This document shows positions 33,418-42,854 of a stretch of 64,000 nucleotides of DNA, piece after piece (position 1 is the stretch's first letter; each line of letters starts with the position of its first letter). Below the pieces are notes generated by a model, which was not told where the DNA came from, made no database searches, and saw only the letters and a program-made list of their open reading frames with translations. The stretch is from positions 393,736-457,735 of the forward strand of contig NZ_VRLS01000086.1 of the NCBI RefSeq assembly GCF_008017825.1, read 5' to 3'. Made by a program: the position numbers and the translations under genes. This stretch comes from Mesonia sp008017825. Its GTDB lineage: Bacteria > Bacteroidota > Bacteroidia > Flavobacteriales > Flavobacteriaceae.

Positions 33418-35982
33418 TTAAGGTCTGCCATATAACGTTTGATGCAAGTAAGGGGCAGTTTTACTTTGTTTGTTTTTTGCAACTGTCTCTGGTGTTCCAG
33501 CCACAACTACTTTTCCTCCTTCATCTCCTGCTCCCGGACCAATATCAATAACCCAGTCGCTTGCAGCAATGATTTGCATATCATGTTCTACCACAATAAC
33601 AGTATTTCCTGCGTTTACTAATTTGGTTAACTGAAGTTGTAATTTTTCAACATCAGTGGGGTGTAATCCTGTTGTAGGTTCGTCTAAAATATATAAGGTG
33701 TTTCCACGGTTTGCACGTTGTAATTCTTTAGCTAACTTAATGCGTTGGGCTTCTCCGCCCGAAAGTTCTGTGGCAGATTGTCCTAGTCGTAAATAACCTA
33801 AGCCTACTTCTTGTAATACTTGAAGAGGGCGTTTAACACGATCTTCATCTTCAAAAAAGGATGAAGCTTGATCAACTGTCATATCTAGAATTTGAGCAAT
33901 ATTTTTTTTGCGATAAGTAACCTCTAAAGTTTCTTTATGATAGCGAGAACCTTCGCAAACAGGACAAGGAGCATATACACTTGGTAAAAAAAGTAACTCT
34001 ACCATGACAAAGCCTTCTCCTTCACAATTAGGACAACGTCCTTTTCCTACATTAAAAGAAAATCGACCTGCAGTATATTTACGGGACTTTGCGAGTTCAG
34101 TAGAAGCAAATAATTTTCTTACGACATCAAATAAACCAGTGTAGGTAGCTAAATTAGATCTAGGTGTTCTACCTATAGGTTTTTGATTGACCACGATCAT
34201 ACGTTGAATCATTTCCGCGCCAGCGATAATTTCTCCCTGAAGAGTTTCTATAGGGTTTTGTTGTGAAGCTTCATCAAGTTCATCTTCAGATGAGGTTTTA
34301 TTCCCCAGGTGTTGATTCATTAAATCGACTAAAACCTGACTTACCAAACTACTTTTTCCCGATCCTGAAATTCCTGTTACACTGGTTAATGTCCTTAGCG
34401 GAAAAGAAATCTCTAGGTCTTCTAAATTATTTCGAGTTACTCCGCTTAATTTTAACCAAGCTTCAGGTTCTCTAGTCTGTGTTTTTTGAAAAGAGTTCTT
34501 ATTGAAAAGATGAATACCTGTTTTAGATCTTTCTATGTTTTTTAAGCCTTCGGGAAGACCACTATATAAAATTTCTCCGCCACCTTCACCAGCCTCTGGG
34601 CCAACATCAACGATCCAATCGGCCTGATGAATTACATCTATTTCATGCTCCACTACAAAGAGGGAATTTCCGCTTGCTTTTAATCTATCTAAAGTCTTCA
34701 GTAAAGCTTTGGTATCAGCTGGATGCAAACCTGCAGAAGGCTCATCTAAGACATATACCACTCCGAATAAATTACTACGTACCTGAGTAGCGAGTCTTAA
34801 ACGTTGATGTTCGCCAGGAGATAGAGTAGGTGTACTGCGTTCTAAAGATAAATAACCTAATCCTAACTCTAATAAAACTGAAACTCGACCAATTAAATCC
34901 TCGGCAATACGCTGTGCAACGATTTCTTTTTCTTGATGTTTTTCACTTAACTTATTTAACTCTAAAGCAGATCCATCACTGTAAGGTGAAAAAATGGAGT
35001 ATAATTTTTTTAAAGGTAATCTTGAAATTTCTGCTATGTCATATCCCGCAAATTTGACAGATAGTGATTCTTTACGCAAACGTTTACCGTGACAAGCAGG
35101 ACATTCTTTACTAAGCATGTATTTTTTTACACGCTCTTTCATAAGTTTACTTTGAGTATTTGAAAACGTATGTAACACGTGTTTTTTTGCTCCTGTATAA
35201 GTCCCCATATAACTAGGTTCGCTCTTTTGTTCTAGAGCTATTTGAACTTCTTCTCGATTTAAATTGCGGTAAACAGGAACTTTAGGTTGTTCTTCCGTAA
35301 ATAAAATCCAATCGCGATCTTTTTGTGAAAGGTCTTTCCAGGGTGTATCTATATCATAACCTAATGTTACTAATATATCTCTTAAATTTTTGCCTTGCCA
35401 AGCTGTTGGCCACGCAGCGATAGCTTTTTCTCTAATCGTTAAAGTATTATCAGGAACCATGCTTTCTTCGGTTACTTGGTAAACCTTACCAAGTCCGTGA
35501 CATTCTGGACAAGCACCTTCTGGAGTGTTGGTAGAAAAAGAATCTGCATATAAAAGAGGTTGACCTTTAGGGTAGTCACCAGCTCGGGAATAAAGCATTC
35601 TAAGTAAATTAGATAAAGTAGTAACCGAGCCTACAGAGGATCTCGTAGTACCCGAACCCCTTTGTTGTTGTAATGCAACCGCTGGAGGTAGACCTTCAAT
35701 TTCATCAACCTCAGGAATAGGCATTTGATTAAAAAGCCTTCGAGCATAAGGCGATACGGACTCTAAATATCTTCGTTGTGCTTCGGCATATAATGTACCA
35801 AATGCCAAAGATGATTTTCCAGATCCAGAAATTCCTGTAAATACCACCAAAGCATCTCTAGGTATTTCTAAGCTTACATTTTTGAGGTTATTTTGTCTGG
35901 CTCCCTTTATGGTTACAAAGCCTTTTTTATATTCTTTATGTTCTTTTGGTAGTTCCATGGCATCAGTTTGAACAAATAACAT
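33418..35982 (-). CDS. Short-form excinuclease ABC subunit A (UvrA2 type)
   Basis: 854 aa with two ABC ATPase modules: Walker A GISGSGKSSLAFG and GISGSGKSSLVSQ, signatures LSPGEHQRLRLA and LSGGEAQRIKLA. Zinc knots CPECHGLG/CPACHGKRL and CPNCEGEG/CPVCEGSR are present. Canonical UvrA is about 940 aa; the shorter length suggests loss of most of the UvrB-binding region, the class II (UvrA2/DrrC-like) form linked elsewhere to tolerance of DNA-binding drugs. An alternative start at 35958 (MELPKEH) is equally good. Monocistronic. Exact class is inference. Confidence 0.9.
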   Translation of the reverse strand: MLFVQTDAMELPKEHKEYKKGFVTIKGARQNNLKNVSLEIPRDALVVFTGISGSGKSSLAFGTLYAEAQRRYLESVSPYARRLFNQMPIPEVDEIEGLPPAVALQQQRGSGTTRSSVGSVTTLSNLLRMLYSRAGDYPKGQPLLYADSFSTNTPEGACPECHGLGKVYQVTEESMVPDNTLTIREKAIAAWPTAWQGKNLRDILVTLGYDIDTPWKDLSQKDRDWILFTEEQPKVPVYRNLNREEVQIALEQKSEPSYMGTYTGAKKHVLHTFSNTQSKLMKERVKKYMLSKECPACHGKRLRKESLSVKFAGYDIAEISRLPLKKLYSIFSPYSDGSALELNKLSEKHQEKEIVAQRIAEDLIGRVSVLLELGLGYLSLERSTPTLSPGEHQRLRLATQVRSNLFGVVYVLDEPSAGLHPADTKALLKTLDRLKASGNSLFVVEHEIDVIHQADWIVDVGPEAGEGGGEILYSGLPEGLKNIERSKTGIHLFNKNSFQKTQTREPEAWLKLSGVTRNNLEDLEISFPLRTLTSVTGISGSGKSSLVSQVLVDLMNQHLGNKTSSEDELDEASQQNPIETLQGEIIAGAEMIQRMIVVNQKPIGRTPRSNLATYTGLFDVVRKLFASTELAKSRKYTAGRFSFNVGKGRCPNCEGEGFVMVELLFLPSVYAPCPVCEGSRYHKETLEVTYRKKNIAQILDMTVDQASSFFEDEDRVKRPLQVLQEVGLGYLRLGQSATELSGGEAQRIKLAKELQRANRGNTLYILDEPTTGLHPTDVEKLQLQLTKLVNAGNTVIVVEHDMQIIAASDWVIDIGPGAGDEGGKVVVAGTPETVAKNKQSKTAPYLHQTLYGRP

Positions 35983-36093
35983 ACCAACAAATTCTTAGGT
36001 AGTGATTTTAAAATAAAGAATTTTTATTTGACTGATAAAACCACTTTAGAACAGAATTATTTACCGGCTATAAAATGGTTAAATAACTCTCTT

Positions 36094-36759
36094 TTATATA
36101 AAACCTAAATCTTTTAACATGCTTACAAGGTGAGTTACATTATTAGCCTGAAACTGTATACGTAATTTATTAAGTCGCTTTTCTATAGTACTTAAACTAT
36201 TAGGACTCATATTCTTTTCTTTTAATAAAGAAGAAATTTGCTCTTGTGATAATCCTTTTGATAAAGCACTAATAATTTCTAAATCAAGGTCATCTATTTC
36301 TAACTGATTCGGGTCTGAAATAGCATCTTTTACCTCTAGAGATAGAAAGGTCTCATCATTATAGACGTTAAGAATGGCTTGTTCTAGTTCTTGTAAGCCT
36401 TTTCTTCCTTTGCACACATACGCATCAATTTTTAGCTGAGAAAAAAGCGAATTTATTTTTTGTGCTCTATCCTCTATAGAATAAGCTATCACCTTTAATT
36501 GAGGATATTCTTTTTTTATTTTTGCAATAAGCTCTTCACCACCTTTTAATTCTTCGTTTCGGTAATCTTGTTTAAAGGAAAGATCGGTAATCAATAATTG
36601 AAAAGGTTCTCCGTCCATAAAAGATCGCTTAAGTTTAAGGTAAGCATCGTCACAATATTGAGAATCAACTCTATTTTTAATATTTAATTTATCTAATACA
36701 CTTATAACACCATGATTGATGCTTTTTAAATCTTCGGCTACTAATACTTTTGTAAACAT
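36094..36759 (-). CDS. Response regulator, REC plus LuxR-type HTH
   Basis: 221 aa. Receiver domain (1-125) with acidic pair Glu9/Asp10, phosphoacceptor Asp59 (LLITDLSF) and Lys in YVCKGRKG. The C-terminal domain (about 155-221) has a NarL/LuxR-like helix-turn-helix: EIISALSKGLSQEQISSLLKEKNMSPNSLSTIEKRLNKLR. Located 3 nt after its cognate kinase, so the two are translated from one mRNA. Targets unknown. Confidence 0.92.
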   Translation of the reverse strand: MFTKVLVAEDLKSINHGVISVLDKLNIKNRVDSQYCDDAYLKLKRSFMDGEPFQLLITDLSFKQDYRNEELKGGEELIAKIKKEYPQLKVIAYSIEDRAQKINSLFSQLKIDAYVCKGRKGLQELEQAILNVYNDETFLSLEVKDAISDPNQLEIDDLDLEIISALSKGLSQEQISSLLKEKNMSPNSLSTIEKRLNKLRIQFQANNVTHLVSMLKDLGFI

Positions 36760-36762
36760 AAA

Positions 36763-38448
36763 CTACAGTTTTAATACGGCTTTAAAACCCTGTTGAGGTT
36801 GTGTATCAAAAGTAATACTTCCTCCAATAGACTGCATACGGGATTCCGCATAATGCAAACCATTTTTGTCTTTTAAGAGAGTTCCTAAGCCATTATCCTT
36901 ATAAGTAATAAATATTTTTGAGCTATTTTGTTCAAATTTAAAAACTACTAATTTAGCTTGACTGTGCTTTTTCATATTAATTAATAACTCCTGCAATACG
37001 CGGTAAATAGTGATTTTTTTCACTTTAGATAAACTTTTCCAATTGACTTTAGATAAAGGAGTATGAACAATAGAGGTTTCTTTGGTTTTAAAGTTTAAAA
37101 ATAAGTTTTGAAGTATGACATCAAAAGGTTCTTCACGTAAGAGTACACTGTTTTCTCTAGAGATATCTCTTGTTTTATTATAAATTTGGTTTAAATCATC
37201 TAACCACGTATGAGTAGTTGGAGATACTGTTTGAGTTTGCACTTTTGTCATCAATTGATAAACGTCGTTGGCTACTTCATCATGAATTTTTTTAGCAATT
37301 CTCCCTTCACTTTTAATAACTTCATTTAATTTATCACGTCTATGCCGCATCTTTAGAATAAAAAAGGTAGCAATAGAAATTACCAATAAGAGAAGACCGC
37401 CACTTTGATAAAATATTTTCTTTTTTTGCTCCCGTTCTTTTAAAAGTTCATTTAAATCGGCGCGTTCTTTTTCTTTTGCTTTCTCGTATTTAAAGGATAT
37501 ATATTTATTAGCTGCAGTAATTTCCGCGAAAGCGATACTATCTTTTATATGTTTTAAAGCTCGATAATCTATATCATTTTTAAGATCCATTTTTAAAGTT
37601 AGAACTTCTTCAATTGCAGGTACATTTTGCGTTTCTTGAGCAAGTTGGCTAGCCTTCTCTATCCATATTTTAGCAGTTTCTAGATCATTGTTATGCTTAA
37701 AGTAAGTGCTTAGATGAAGGTAACTAGTGAGTAGTGCACCCGTAAAGCCTATTGAATCTCGTAATTCTAAAGCTTGGTTTAAATGTGTTAAGGCATCTGG
37801 ATGGTCTTGTCGGGTTTGTAAAACTCCTAGATTATCTAAAGCTCTTGCTTGCTGAATAATGTCTTTAGATTGCAAGCTCAATTGGTAGGCTTTTTTTAAA
37901 TAATTGGTAGCTTCAGGATAATTATTTTCTTTGGCATAAGTTACTCCCAAATTATTAATTAGGGTAATTTTATATTTATCAGAGTCGGTTAAAGTGAGCG
38001 CTTTTTGATAATAGGAGCGGGCTTTAGTGTAATTTTTATATTCTCTATAGGTTTTACCTAAATGATTATTTAAGCTAAGCTGAATTTGCTTAACTTGAGA
38101 TGAGGTAGTTTTAACTTCTTCTAAGAGTTTTAAAGCCTCTATGGCAGATTGTTCGCTATCGACTAAAAAACCTAATTTTTTTTGAATTATAGCTTGATGG
38201 TTATAAGCTAAAGCTTCCTTTAGTTTCTTATTTTGAGAGTGTACTAATTGTTGGGACCTGTCAAAAAAATCATAAGCTTTTAAAAGAGACTCAGTATTTT
38301 GGCTAGTTAAATAAAGCTGTTGATAATAGGAAGAGCTATCTTTTAATTGCTCTTGTCCCTTAACGGAAATAGGAATAAGGTATGTTGCTAAATAAAAGCA
38401 TAAAAAAAGGAATGAAATATAGCTTTTTTTCATTCCTCGAAAATACAA
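36763..38448 (-). CDS. Sensor histidine kinase with TPR sensor region
   Basis: 561 aa (start at MKKSY, 38433, is also likely). A signal-peptide-like N-terminus is followed by about six TPR units (60-290), a helical linker, one membrane helix (IFYQSGGLLLLVISIATFFILKM), a phosphoacceptor segment of the HisKA_3-like type (IAKKIHDEVANDVYQ) and an HATPase domain (ELLINMKKHSQA, DNGLG, GGSITFDT). Pairs with the regulator 3 nt downstream. The signal is probably sensed by the periplasmic TPRs. Carries an ATTTCCGCGAAAGCGA 16-mer shared with ccoI. Confidence 0.92.
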   Translation of the reverse strand: MYFRGMKKSYISFLFLCFYLATYLIPISVKGQEQLKDSSSYYQQLYLTSQNTESLLKAYDFFDRSQQLVHSQNKKLKEALAYNHQAIIQKKLGFLVDSEQSAIEALKLLEEVKTTSSQVKQIQLSLNNHLGKTYREYKNYTKARSYYQKALTLTDSDKYKITLINNLGVTYAKENNYPEATNYLKKAYQLSLQSKDIIQQARALDNLGVLQTRQDHPDALTHLNQALELRDSIGFTGALLTSYLHLSTYFKHNNDLETAKIWIEKASQLAQETQNVPAIEEVLTLKMDLKNDIDYRALKHIKDSIAFAEITAANKYISFKYEKAKEKERADLNELLKEREQKKKIFYQSGGLLLLVISIATFFILKMRHRRDKLNEVIKSEGRIAKKIHDEVANDVYQLMTKVQTQTVSPTTHTWLDDLNQIYNKTRDISRENSVLLREEPFDVILQNLFLNFKTKETSIVHTPLSKVNWKSLSKVKKITIYRVLQELLINMKKHSQAKLVVFKFEQNSSKIFITYKDNGLGTLLKDKNGLHYAESRMQSIGGSITFDTQPQQGFKAVLKL

Positions 38449-38614
38449 ACTAAAATTTACAATTTGGCCGACTTAATTTATTCTATTTTAAATTGAAATA
38501 GCAGTACGTATAATTGAGTTTTTATTAGGTTTTACATTTAATATTCGTAAATGAATACAAAGTAGTTTATGATTTTTTTTGAGGTATAATACAAATGTAA
38601 TTTGCGGTATAAGC

Positions 38615-38836
38615 TTAGTTTAAATTATTGTCCTTTTTTACTGAAAAGTGAATTCTTTTTAAATTGATCACCACATAGCCGCTATCTTTTAATCTATTGG
38701 GCTCATTTAAATCTATTTTTTTTGTACGGTGAGTTAACTCATTCGTGAAAGGTTGAGTAGCATAATTATTTATAATGTTGCTTACAAAAATTATACTGAG
38801 TATGGGAGTTAATAGAAAGAGGAGTAAGGGGTTCAA
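38615..38836 (-). CDS. Possible small membrane-anchored protein
   Basis: 73 aa. One N-terminal hydrophobic helix (PLLLFLLTPILSIIFVSNI) and a basic polar tail. No family recognised and no strong coding evidence beyond an open frame with a sensible topology. A long imperfect hairpin lies about 55 nt upstream. It may be spurious. Confidence 0.4.
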   Translation of the reverse strand: MNPLLLFLLTPILSIIFVSNIINNYATQPFTNELTHRTKKIDLNEPNRLKDSGYVVINLKRIHFSVKKDNNLN

Positions 38837-39162
38837 AGCTCTAATTTTTGAGGGGTTATTGACAATGCAAAAATTTTAAACTTTGCTAAGCTTTCCTTAC
38901 GGATTACCGTAACGGAAAGAGATTGCAGTTGATTTTTTTTAAAAAAGCATTAATACCTTCACTAAAAATTCGTCTTCCTAAATTAGCGTAGAAGCAACTT
39001 TATCTGTTAAATAGAAATTTCAGTTTGTGAGATCTCGTTTTAAAGAAATATTTCTTTTCTTCATTTATAATATGTTATTCGTATTTTTGCCGGTAAATTA
39101 TTTCATAAATAAGTATTTCATAACCCGTTGCTAATCTTTAATAGATCTTTAAAACACTCTAT
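38837..39162. other. Non-coding stretch with strong hairpin (38891-38919)
   Basis: Contains CTTTCC-TTACGG, loop ATTA, CCGTAA-C-GGAAAG: two 6-bp stems with a one-base bulge, a conspicuous structure in AT-rich DNA. A TATTTTTG -7 element (39082-39089) lies 73 nt before the PAP2 gene, but no TTG at -33. The rest is featureless. Confidence 0.5.
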
Positions 39163-40023
39163 ATGATGAAGTTTTTTCTTTTAATATTCAGTCTACTTTT
39201 TACCATACAAACAACAACAGCCCAAGAAGATAAATTAGAGTTAGCTAAAGAAGAAAAAGACATTACCACTTGGGGGTTAGCGAAGCATGACGCTAAGCTT
39301 ATGTGGGGAGGGTTTAAGCATGTTTACACCCGACCTTTAGAATGGGATCAAGACGATTTTGCAGTTTTAGGAGGTGTAATTGTAGGTACAGCAGGATTAA
39401 ATCTTTTAGATGAAAGAGCTAATAGATATTTTGATAATCAGTCTGACGATGTACCAGGTATAATTAAAGATTTTGGATGGTATTTTGGGAGTCCTCAAAA
39501 TAATTACGGGGTAAATAGTGCTATTTATTTAGCAGGCTTATTTACAAAAAGTAAAAAGCTTCGAAAAACAGGAATATTAATGATTACCTCTGCGAGTGCT
39601 GCTGGCCTTATCCAAACTGTAAGTAAAACAGTAACGGGTAGAGCAAGGCCTAATGCCGGAGGAAGTTTAACTTTTAAGCCTTTTAGTAGTGAAGGAGGTT
39701 ACCATTCTTTTCCTTCGGGGCATACTATTCTTTCGTTTACAACTTTTTATGCGCTATCCAAGCAGTTCGATAATATTTGGGTAAAAGGTGCTTTAATAGG
39801 TGCGGGTATGGTTTCACCTGTATCTCGTTTATGGTCAGAAGCACATTGGCTTACCGATGTAGCATTAAGTACTGCACTTACCGTTTTTGTAGTAGATGCT
39901 GTAGATAACTATTTAGATAAAGCAATGAATGACGATATCACCCAAACTGAAAAAAAACAATCTAGAGTCTCTTGGCAACTACGCTTTGGAGGAACTCAAA
40001 TTGGGGTGGTAGGAACTTTTTAG
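39163..40023 (+). CDS. PAP2-family phosphatase
   Basis: 286 aa with signal peptide (MMKFFLLIFSLLFTIQTTTAQ). The three PAP2 motifs are clear: KTVTGRARPN, FPSGHTILSFT and SRLWSEAHWLTDVA. This family removes phosphate from lipid phosphates such as undecaprenyl pyrophosphate or phosphatidic acid in the periplasm. Unlike the short bacterial forms it has a long periplasmic N-terminal region (about 20-90). Monocistronic. Confidence 0.93.
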   Translation: MMKFFLLIFSLLFTIQTTTAQEDKLELAKEEKDITTWGLAKHDAKLMWGGFKHVYTRPLEWDQDDFAVLGGVIVGTAGLNLLDERANRYFDNQSDDVPGIIKDFGWYFGSPQNNYGVNSAIYLAGLFTKSKKLRKTGILMITSASAAGLIQTVSKTVTGRARPNAGGSLTFKPFSSEGGYHSFPSGHTILSFTTFYALSKQFDNIWVKGALIGAGMVSPVSRLWSEAHWLTDVALSTALTVFVVDAVDNYLDKAMNDDITQTEKKQSRVSWQLRFGGTQIGVVGTF

Positions 40024-40054
40024 TTCTGCTTACTTGCTTTAAACATGAGACATA

Positions 40055-40603
40055 TTACTCATCTTCATCCTCTTTTTGTAATACTGGATGATCTTCCACT
40101 TTTAATCCTACAATAGAAATAAGTGTGGTGATGGTATAATATAGCATAATAATTACTGCTACAATGGCTCCACAAACAATGCTAGAAATAGAGGACCATA
40201 CATAATAAAGGTAGCTGTAGTATTTCATATCAATGCTATCTGCCTCTATTAAAGGATTATTCATTAATAAAAAAGTGATTACACTTACGATAAAAACACT
40301 GGCATCTAATTTTGCAATTTTAAGTATTCTCTTGTAGTATGTTTCTTTTAGTGTAGATTTTGAACCTGAACTAATATTAGTTAAAGTAAGTAACAGAGTT
40401 AAAATTGTAGCCGATCCTAGTACAACTGTATTGAAAAAGGTATTAAGTCTTGGGAGGGAAGAGGTGATTAAATCTTTTGCTTCCAAACCAGAAATATGTC
40501 CCATTAAAAACATTCCTGTAGAAGTGATAATGGTAGCTAACAAACCGCCGATGAAAGCAACCCTATCAAATTTATCAATATTCATGGTGTTAAATAATTT
40601 CAT
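40055..40603 (-). CDS. Four-helix membrane protein, unknown
   Basis: 182 aa. Four predicted helices (about 14-33, 55-72, 97-115, 137-160) and a polar tail ending in QKEDEDE. No family recognised. It follows a DUF421 gene on the same strand by 31 nt and may be co-transcribed with it. Confidence 0.75.
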   Translation of the reverse strand: MKLFNTMNIDKFDRVAFIGGLLATIITSTGMFLMGHISGLEAKDLITSSLPRLNTFFNTVVLGSATILTLLLTLTNISSGSKSTLKETYYKRILKIAKLDASVFIVSVITFLLMNNPLIEADSIDMKYYSYLYYVWSSISSIVCGAIVAVIIMLYYTITTLISIVGLKVEDHPVLQKEDEDE

Positions 40604-40634
40604 ACTTATAAATTATAATAATTAAAAAGTGATA

Positions 40635-41159
40635 CTATTCCTCTACATCTTCTAATAGATAATCATTTAATCTTTTTGAATGATCTGCTGTATGAAGAAC
40701 AGAAATATCTCCTGTAGTTTCAAAAACAACCGCTTTAATTTCAGTCAATTCAATTACCTTAGCTTCTCTTAATTTAGCACGTAGATCAGATTCAGTTAGG
40801 CGTGCTTTTCGTAAATTATCATGAAGGATGGTTTCTCCGTCCATTAATAAAAGCGGACGATTATCAACTAAAGATTGTACAATTTTAAACCTTCTTAACA
40901 ATGCTACCGACATTTGTAAAAGGTATAACATAGCCAATCCGATAAGGCCTTTTGTTAAATTAACTGATGATGATAAAATTACAGTAGCAAATAAAGATCC
41001 GATTGCTACAGTCATGGCAAAATCAAAACTCGACATCTTTGAAAAACTTCGTTTTCCAGACCATTTTGTAAATAGAATAATCCCTATATACAATCCCACT
41101 GCACACAAAAACATGAACACTAAAGTTTCGGTTGAAATGTTAAATAATCTATAGACCAT
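40635..41159 (-). CDS. DUF421 (YetF-like) membrane protein
   Basis: 174 aa. Three N-terminal helices with the family motif FTKWSGKRSFSKMSSFDFAMTVAIGS, then a cytoplasmic YetF-type domain (RPLLLMDGETILHDNLRKARLTESDLRAKLREAKVIELTEIKAVVFETTGDISVL). Function of this family is not well established (envelope and spore-related in bacilli). A second copy is at 45937. Here it precedes a four-helix protein in a probable operon. Confidence 0.93.
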   Translation of the reverse strand: MVYRLFNISTETLVFMFLCAVGLYIGIILFTKWSGKRSFSKMSSFDFAMTVAIGSLFATVILSSSVNLTKGLIGLAMLYLLQMSVALLRRFKIVQSLVDNRPLLLMDGETILHDNLRKARLTESDLRAKLREAKVIELTEIKAVVFETTGDISVLHTADHSKRLNDYLLEDVEE

Positions 41160-41234
41160 CTTAAATTCTTAAATGTTAGACATCGTTTATATGGTGTACT
41201 ATTTTTATATTCGTAATAAGTCTTATTAGCTTTC

Positions 41235-41669
41235 CTAGGTTAAAAATTTTAAATATCCAATACTACTCACACCAAAAAGAATGTGTGCTATGAGCAACTG
41301 AAAGTAGAAATGAGAGAATTGAATAGATGGAGGTTTGGGATGGAAATAAAATCCTATTTTCCAACTTGAAATTCCAATGATACCAGCGATAAACCCTAAA
41401 ATACTTCCATTTAACCAAGAAGGAGAAAAATCTGTAAATTCCCAAAATACAAAAAAGAGACACGTAAAAATAAATCCTATAATGTAATGAATGAACCAGC
41501 CTAACACATTGTTGTTTCCGATTGAAGATGAGACATTAGGAAGGCGGTTGATTAAAATATTAATTAACTGTGGTTCTTTGAATTTTTCATTTTTAAATTC
41601 AGAATAAAGATAGCTAAATAAGGTCATCATCGTGGTTGCTATCACACTGGTATATATAATTAAAAACAT
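41235..41669 (-). CDS. Membrane protein of unknown function
   Basis: 144 aa, about four helices (5-25, 57-78, 86-102, 120-140). A conserved-looking NVLGWFIHYIIGFIFTCLFF segment with a His in the membrane and GFYFHPKPP loop. No family name recognised. It lies 22 nt downstream of the AI-2E transporter gene and is probably in its operon. Confidence 0.75.
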   Translation of the reverse strand: MFLIIYTSVIATTMMTLFSYLYSEFKNEKFKEPQLINILINRLPNVSSSIGNNNVLGWFIHYIIGFIFTCLFFVFWEFTDFSPSWLNGSILGFIAGIIGISSWKIGFYFHPKPPSIQFSHFYFQLLIAHILFGVSSIGYLKFLT

Positions 41670-41691
41670 GCTCGATTGTTTTATAGTGTTT

Positions 41692-42768
41692 CTACTTTTC
41701 TATAGCTTCATTCTGAAATAATTCTCCGACAAGTTTTAGCGAGGGTATATGTAAAACAATGGTTGTAAAAATTGCCGTAAGCGGAACAGCTAATATCATC
41801 CCTGAAATACCCCAAACCGCACTTCCTATAATAACCATTAGAATCACCAAAAAAGGATGCAGGTTCACTCGTCCTCCAATAATATAGGGTTGTAAAACAT
41901 AGCTTTCTAAAAATTGAGAAACTGTAAAGGTGATGAGAATTCCTATGAGTACTCCTATATCCCCTGAAACTAAATAACCGAATGCTAAAGCAAGACAAAA
42001 GCCAATTATATTTCCGATATAAGGAATTAGAGTAAGGAGAGAAGCTATAATACTAACTAAAATAAAATTCTCTACTCCCGATATTCCTAATCCTATACTG
42101 TAAGCTATAGCAAGTATGCCCATGAGAGATAATTTACCAATTAAATATTGAGAAATTACTTGTGTAAGCTCACTAGAAGTTTCTTCAATTTCATCTTTGT
42201 GTTTTTTAGGAAACAATCTTATTAAGAAAATTAAAAATCGTTTTCTATACCTAAGTAAAAAGAAAACATAGATAAATACCAAAAGATAATTAGCGATAAA
42301 AGCACTTGTACCACTTAAGAATTGCATAGCTTTATTACCTGGTTTATTAACTAAAGAACCAATACCACTTAATCCGTTATTACTAGTAATAGTTTCTATA
42401 TCATTAGAATTTACAGGAGTATTTTCAATAGCAAAGCTTTTTAATTCTTCAATTTTAGGCTTCATATTTTCCTTAATCGTAGGCCATTCTTCTATAAAAC
42501 TTTGAAATTGAAAAAATACAATGGCTAGAATACCTAAAGAAATTATAAATAAAATGATAGATGAAATTAAGGAGGCTAATGATTTTGAAAGTCTAGTTTT
42601 TTCTATCTTTTTACAAAGCGGATAAATCAACAAACTTAAAACTCCTGCAATTACTAGTGGAGCAAGAAAACCTTGAATTTGAATAAGACCCATGATTAAA
42701 AAATACAAACCTAAAATTAAAGCGGAGCCTATAATTATAGGATGATATGACATTTTTTTATTCTGCAT
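41692..42768 (-). CDS. AI-2E-family transporter (PerM/TqsA-like)
   Basis: 358 aa, eight predicted helices with the typical long central soluble loop (about 85-145) and the C-terminal signature LVSIIASLLTLIPYIGNIIGFCLA ... PYIIGGRVNLHPFLVILMVIIGSAVWGISGMILAVPLTAI. Members export varied small solutes or ions; the name does not prove an AI-2 role. Followed by a small membrane protein gene. Confidence 0.92.
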   Translation of the reverse strand: MQNKKMSYHPIIIGSALILGLYFLIMGLIQIQGFLAPLVIAGVLSLLIYPLCKKIEKTRLSKSLASLISSIILFIISLGILAIVFFQFQSFIEEWPTIKENMKPKIEELKSFAIENTPVNSNDIETITSNNGLSGIGSLVNKPGNKAMQFLSGTSAFIANYLLVFIYVFFLLRYRKRFLIFLIRLFPKKHKDEIEETSSELTQVISQYLIGKLSLMGILAIAYSIGLGISGVENFILVSIIASLLTLIPYIGNIIGFCLALAFGYLVSGDIGVLIGILITFTVSQFLESYVLQPYIIGGRVNLHPFLVILMVIIGSAVWGISGMILAVPLTAIFTTIVLHIPSLKLVGELFQNEAIEK

Positions 42769-42800
42769 TTTTTATAGGAATTAATGGTTTTATAATATAA

Positions 42801-42832
42801 ACTAAAGGCCATGTATACCACATAGCCTTAGT
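42801..42832 (-). terminator. Probable terminator after catalase gene
   Basis: Imperfect stem (ACTAAGGCTATGT against ACATGGCCTTTAGT on the minus strand) with a short loop, 23 nt after the catalase stop, followed by TTTAT. Mismatches lower certainty. Confidence 0.45.
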
Positions 42833-42854
42833 TAAATAATTAATAAGTGTTTAT

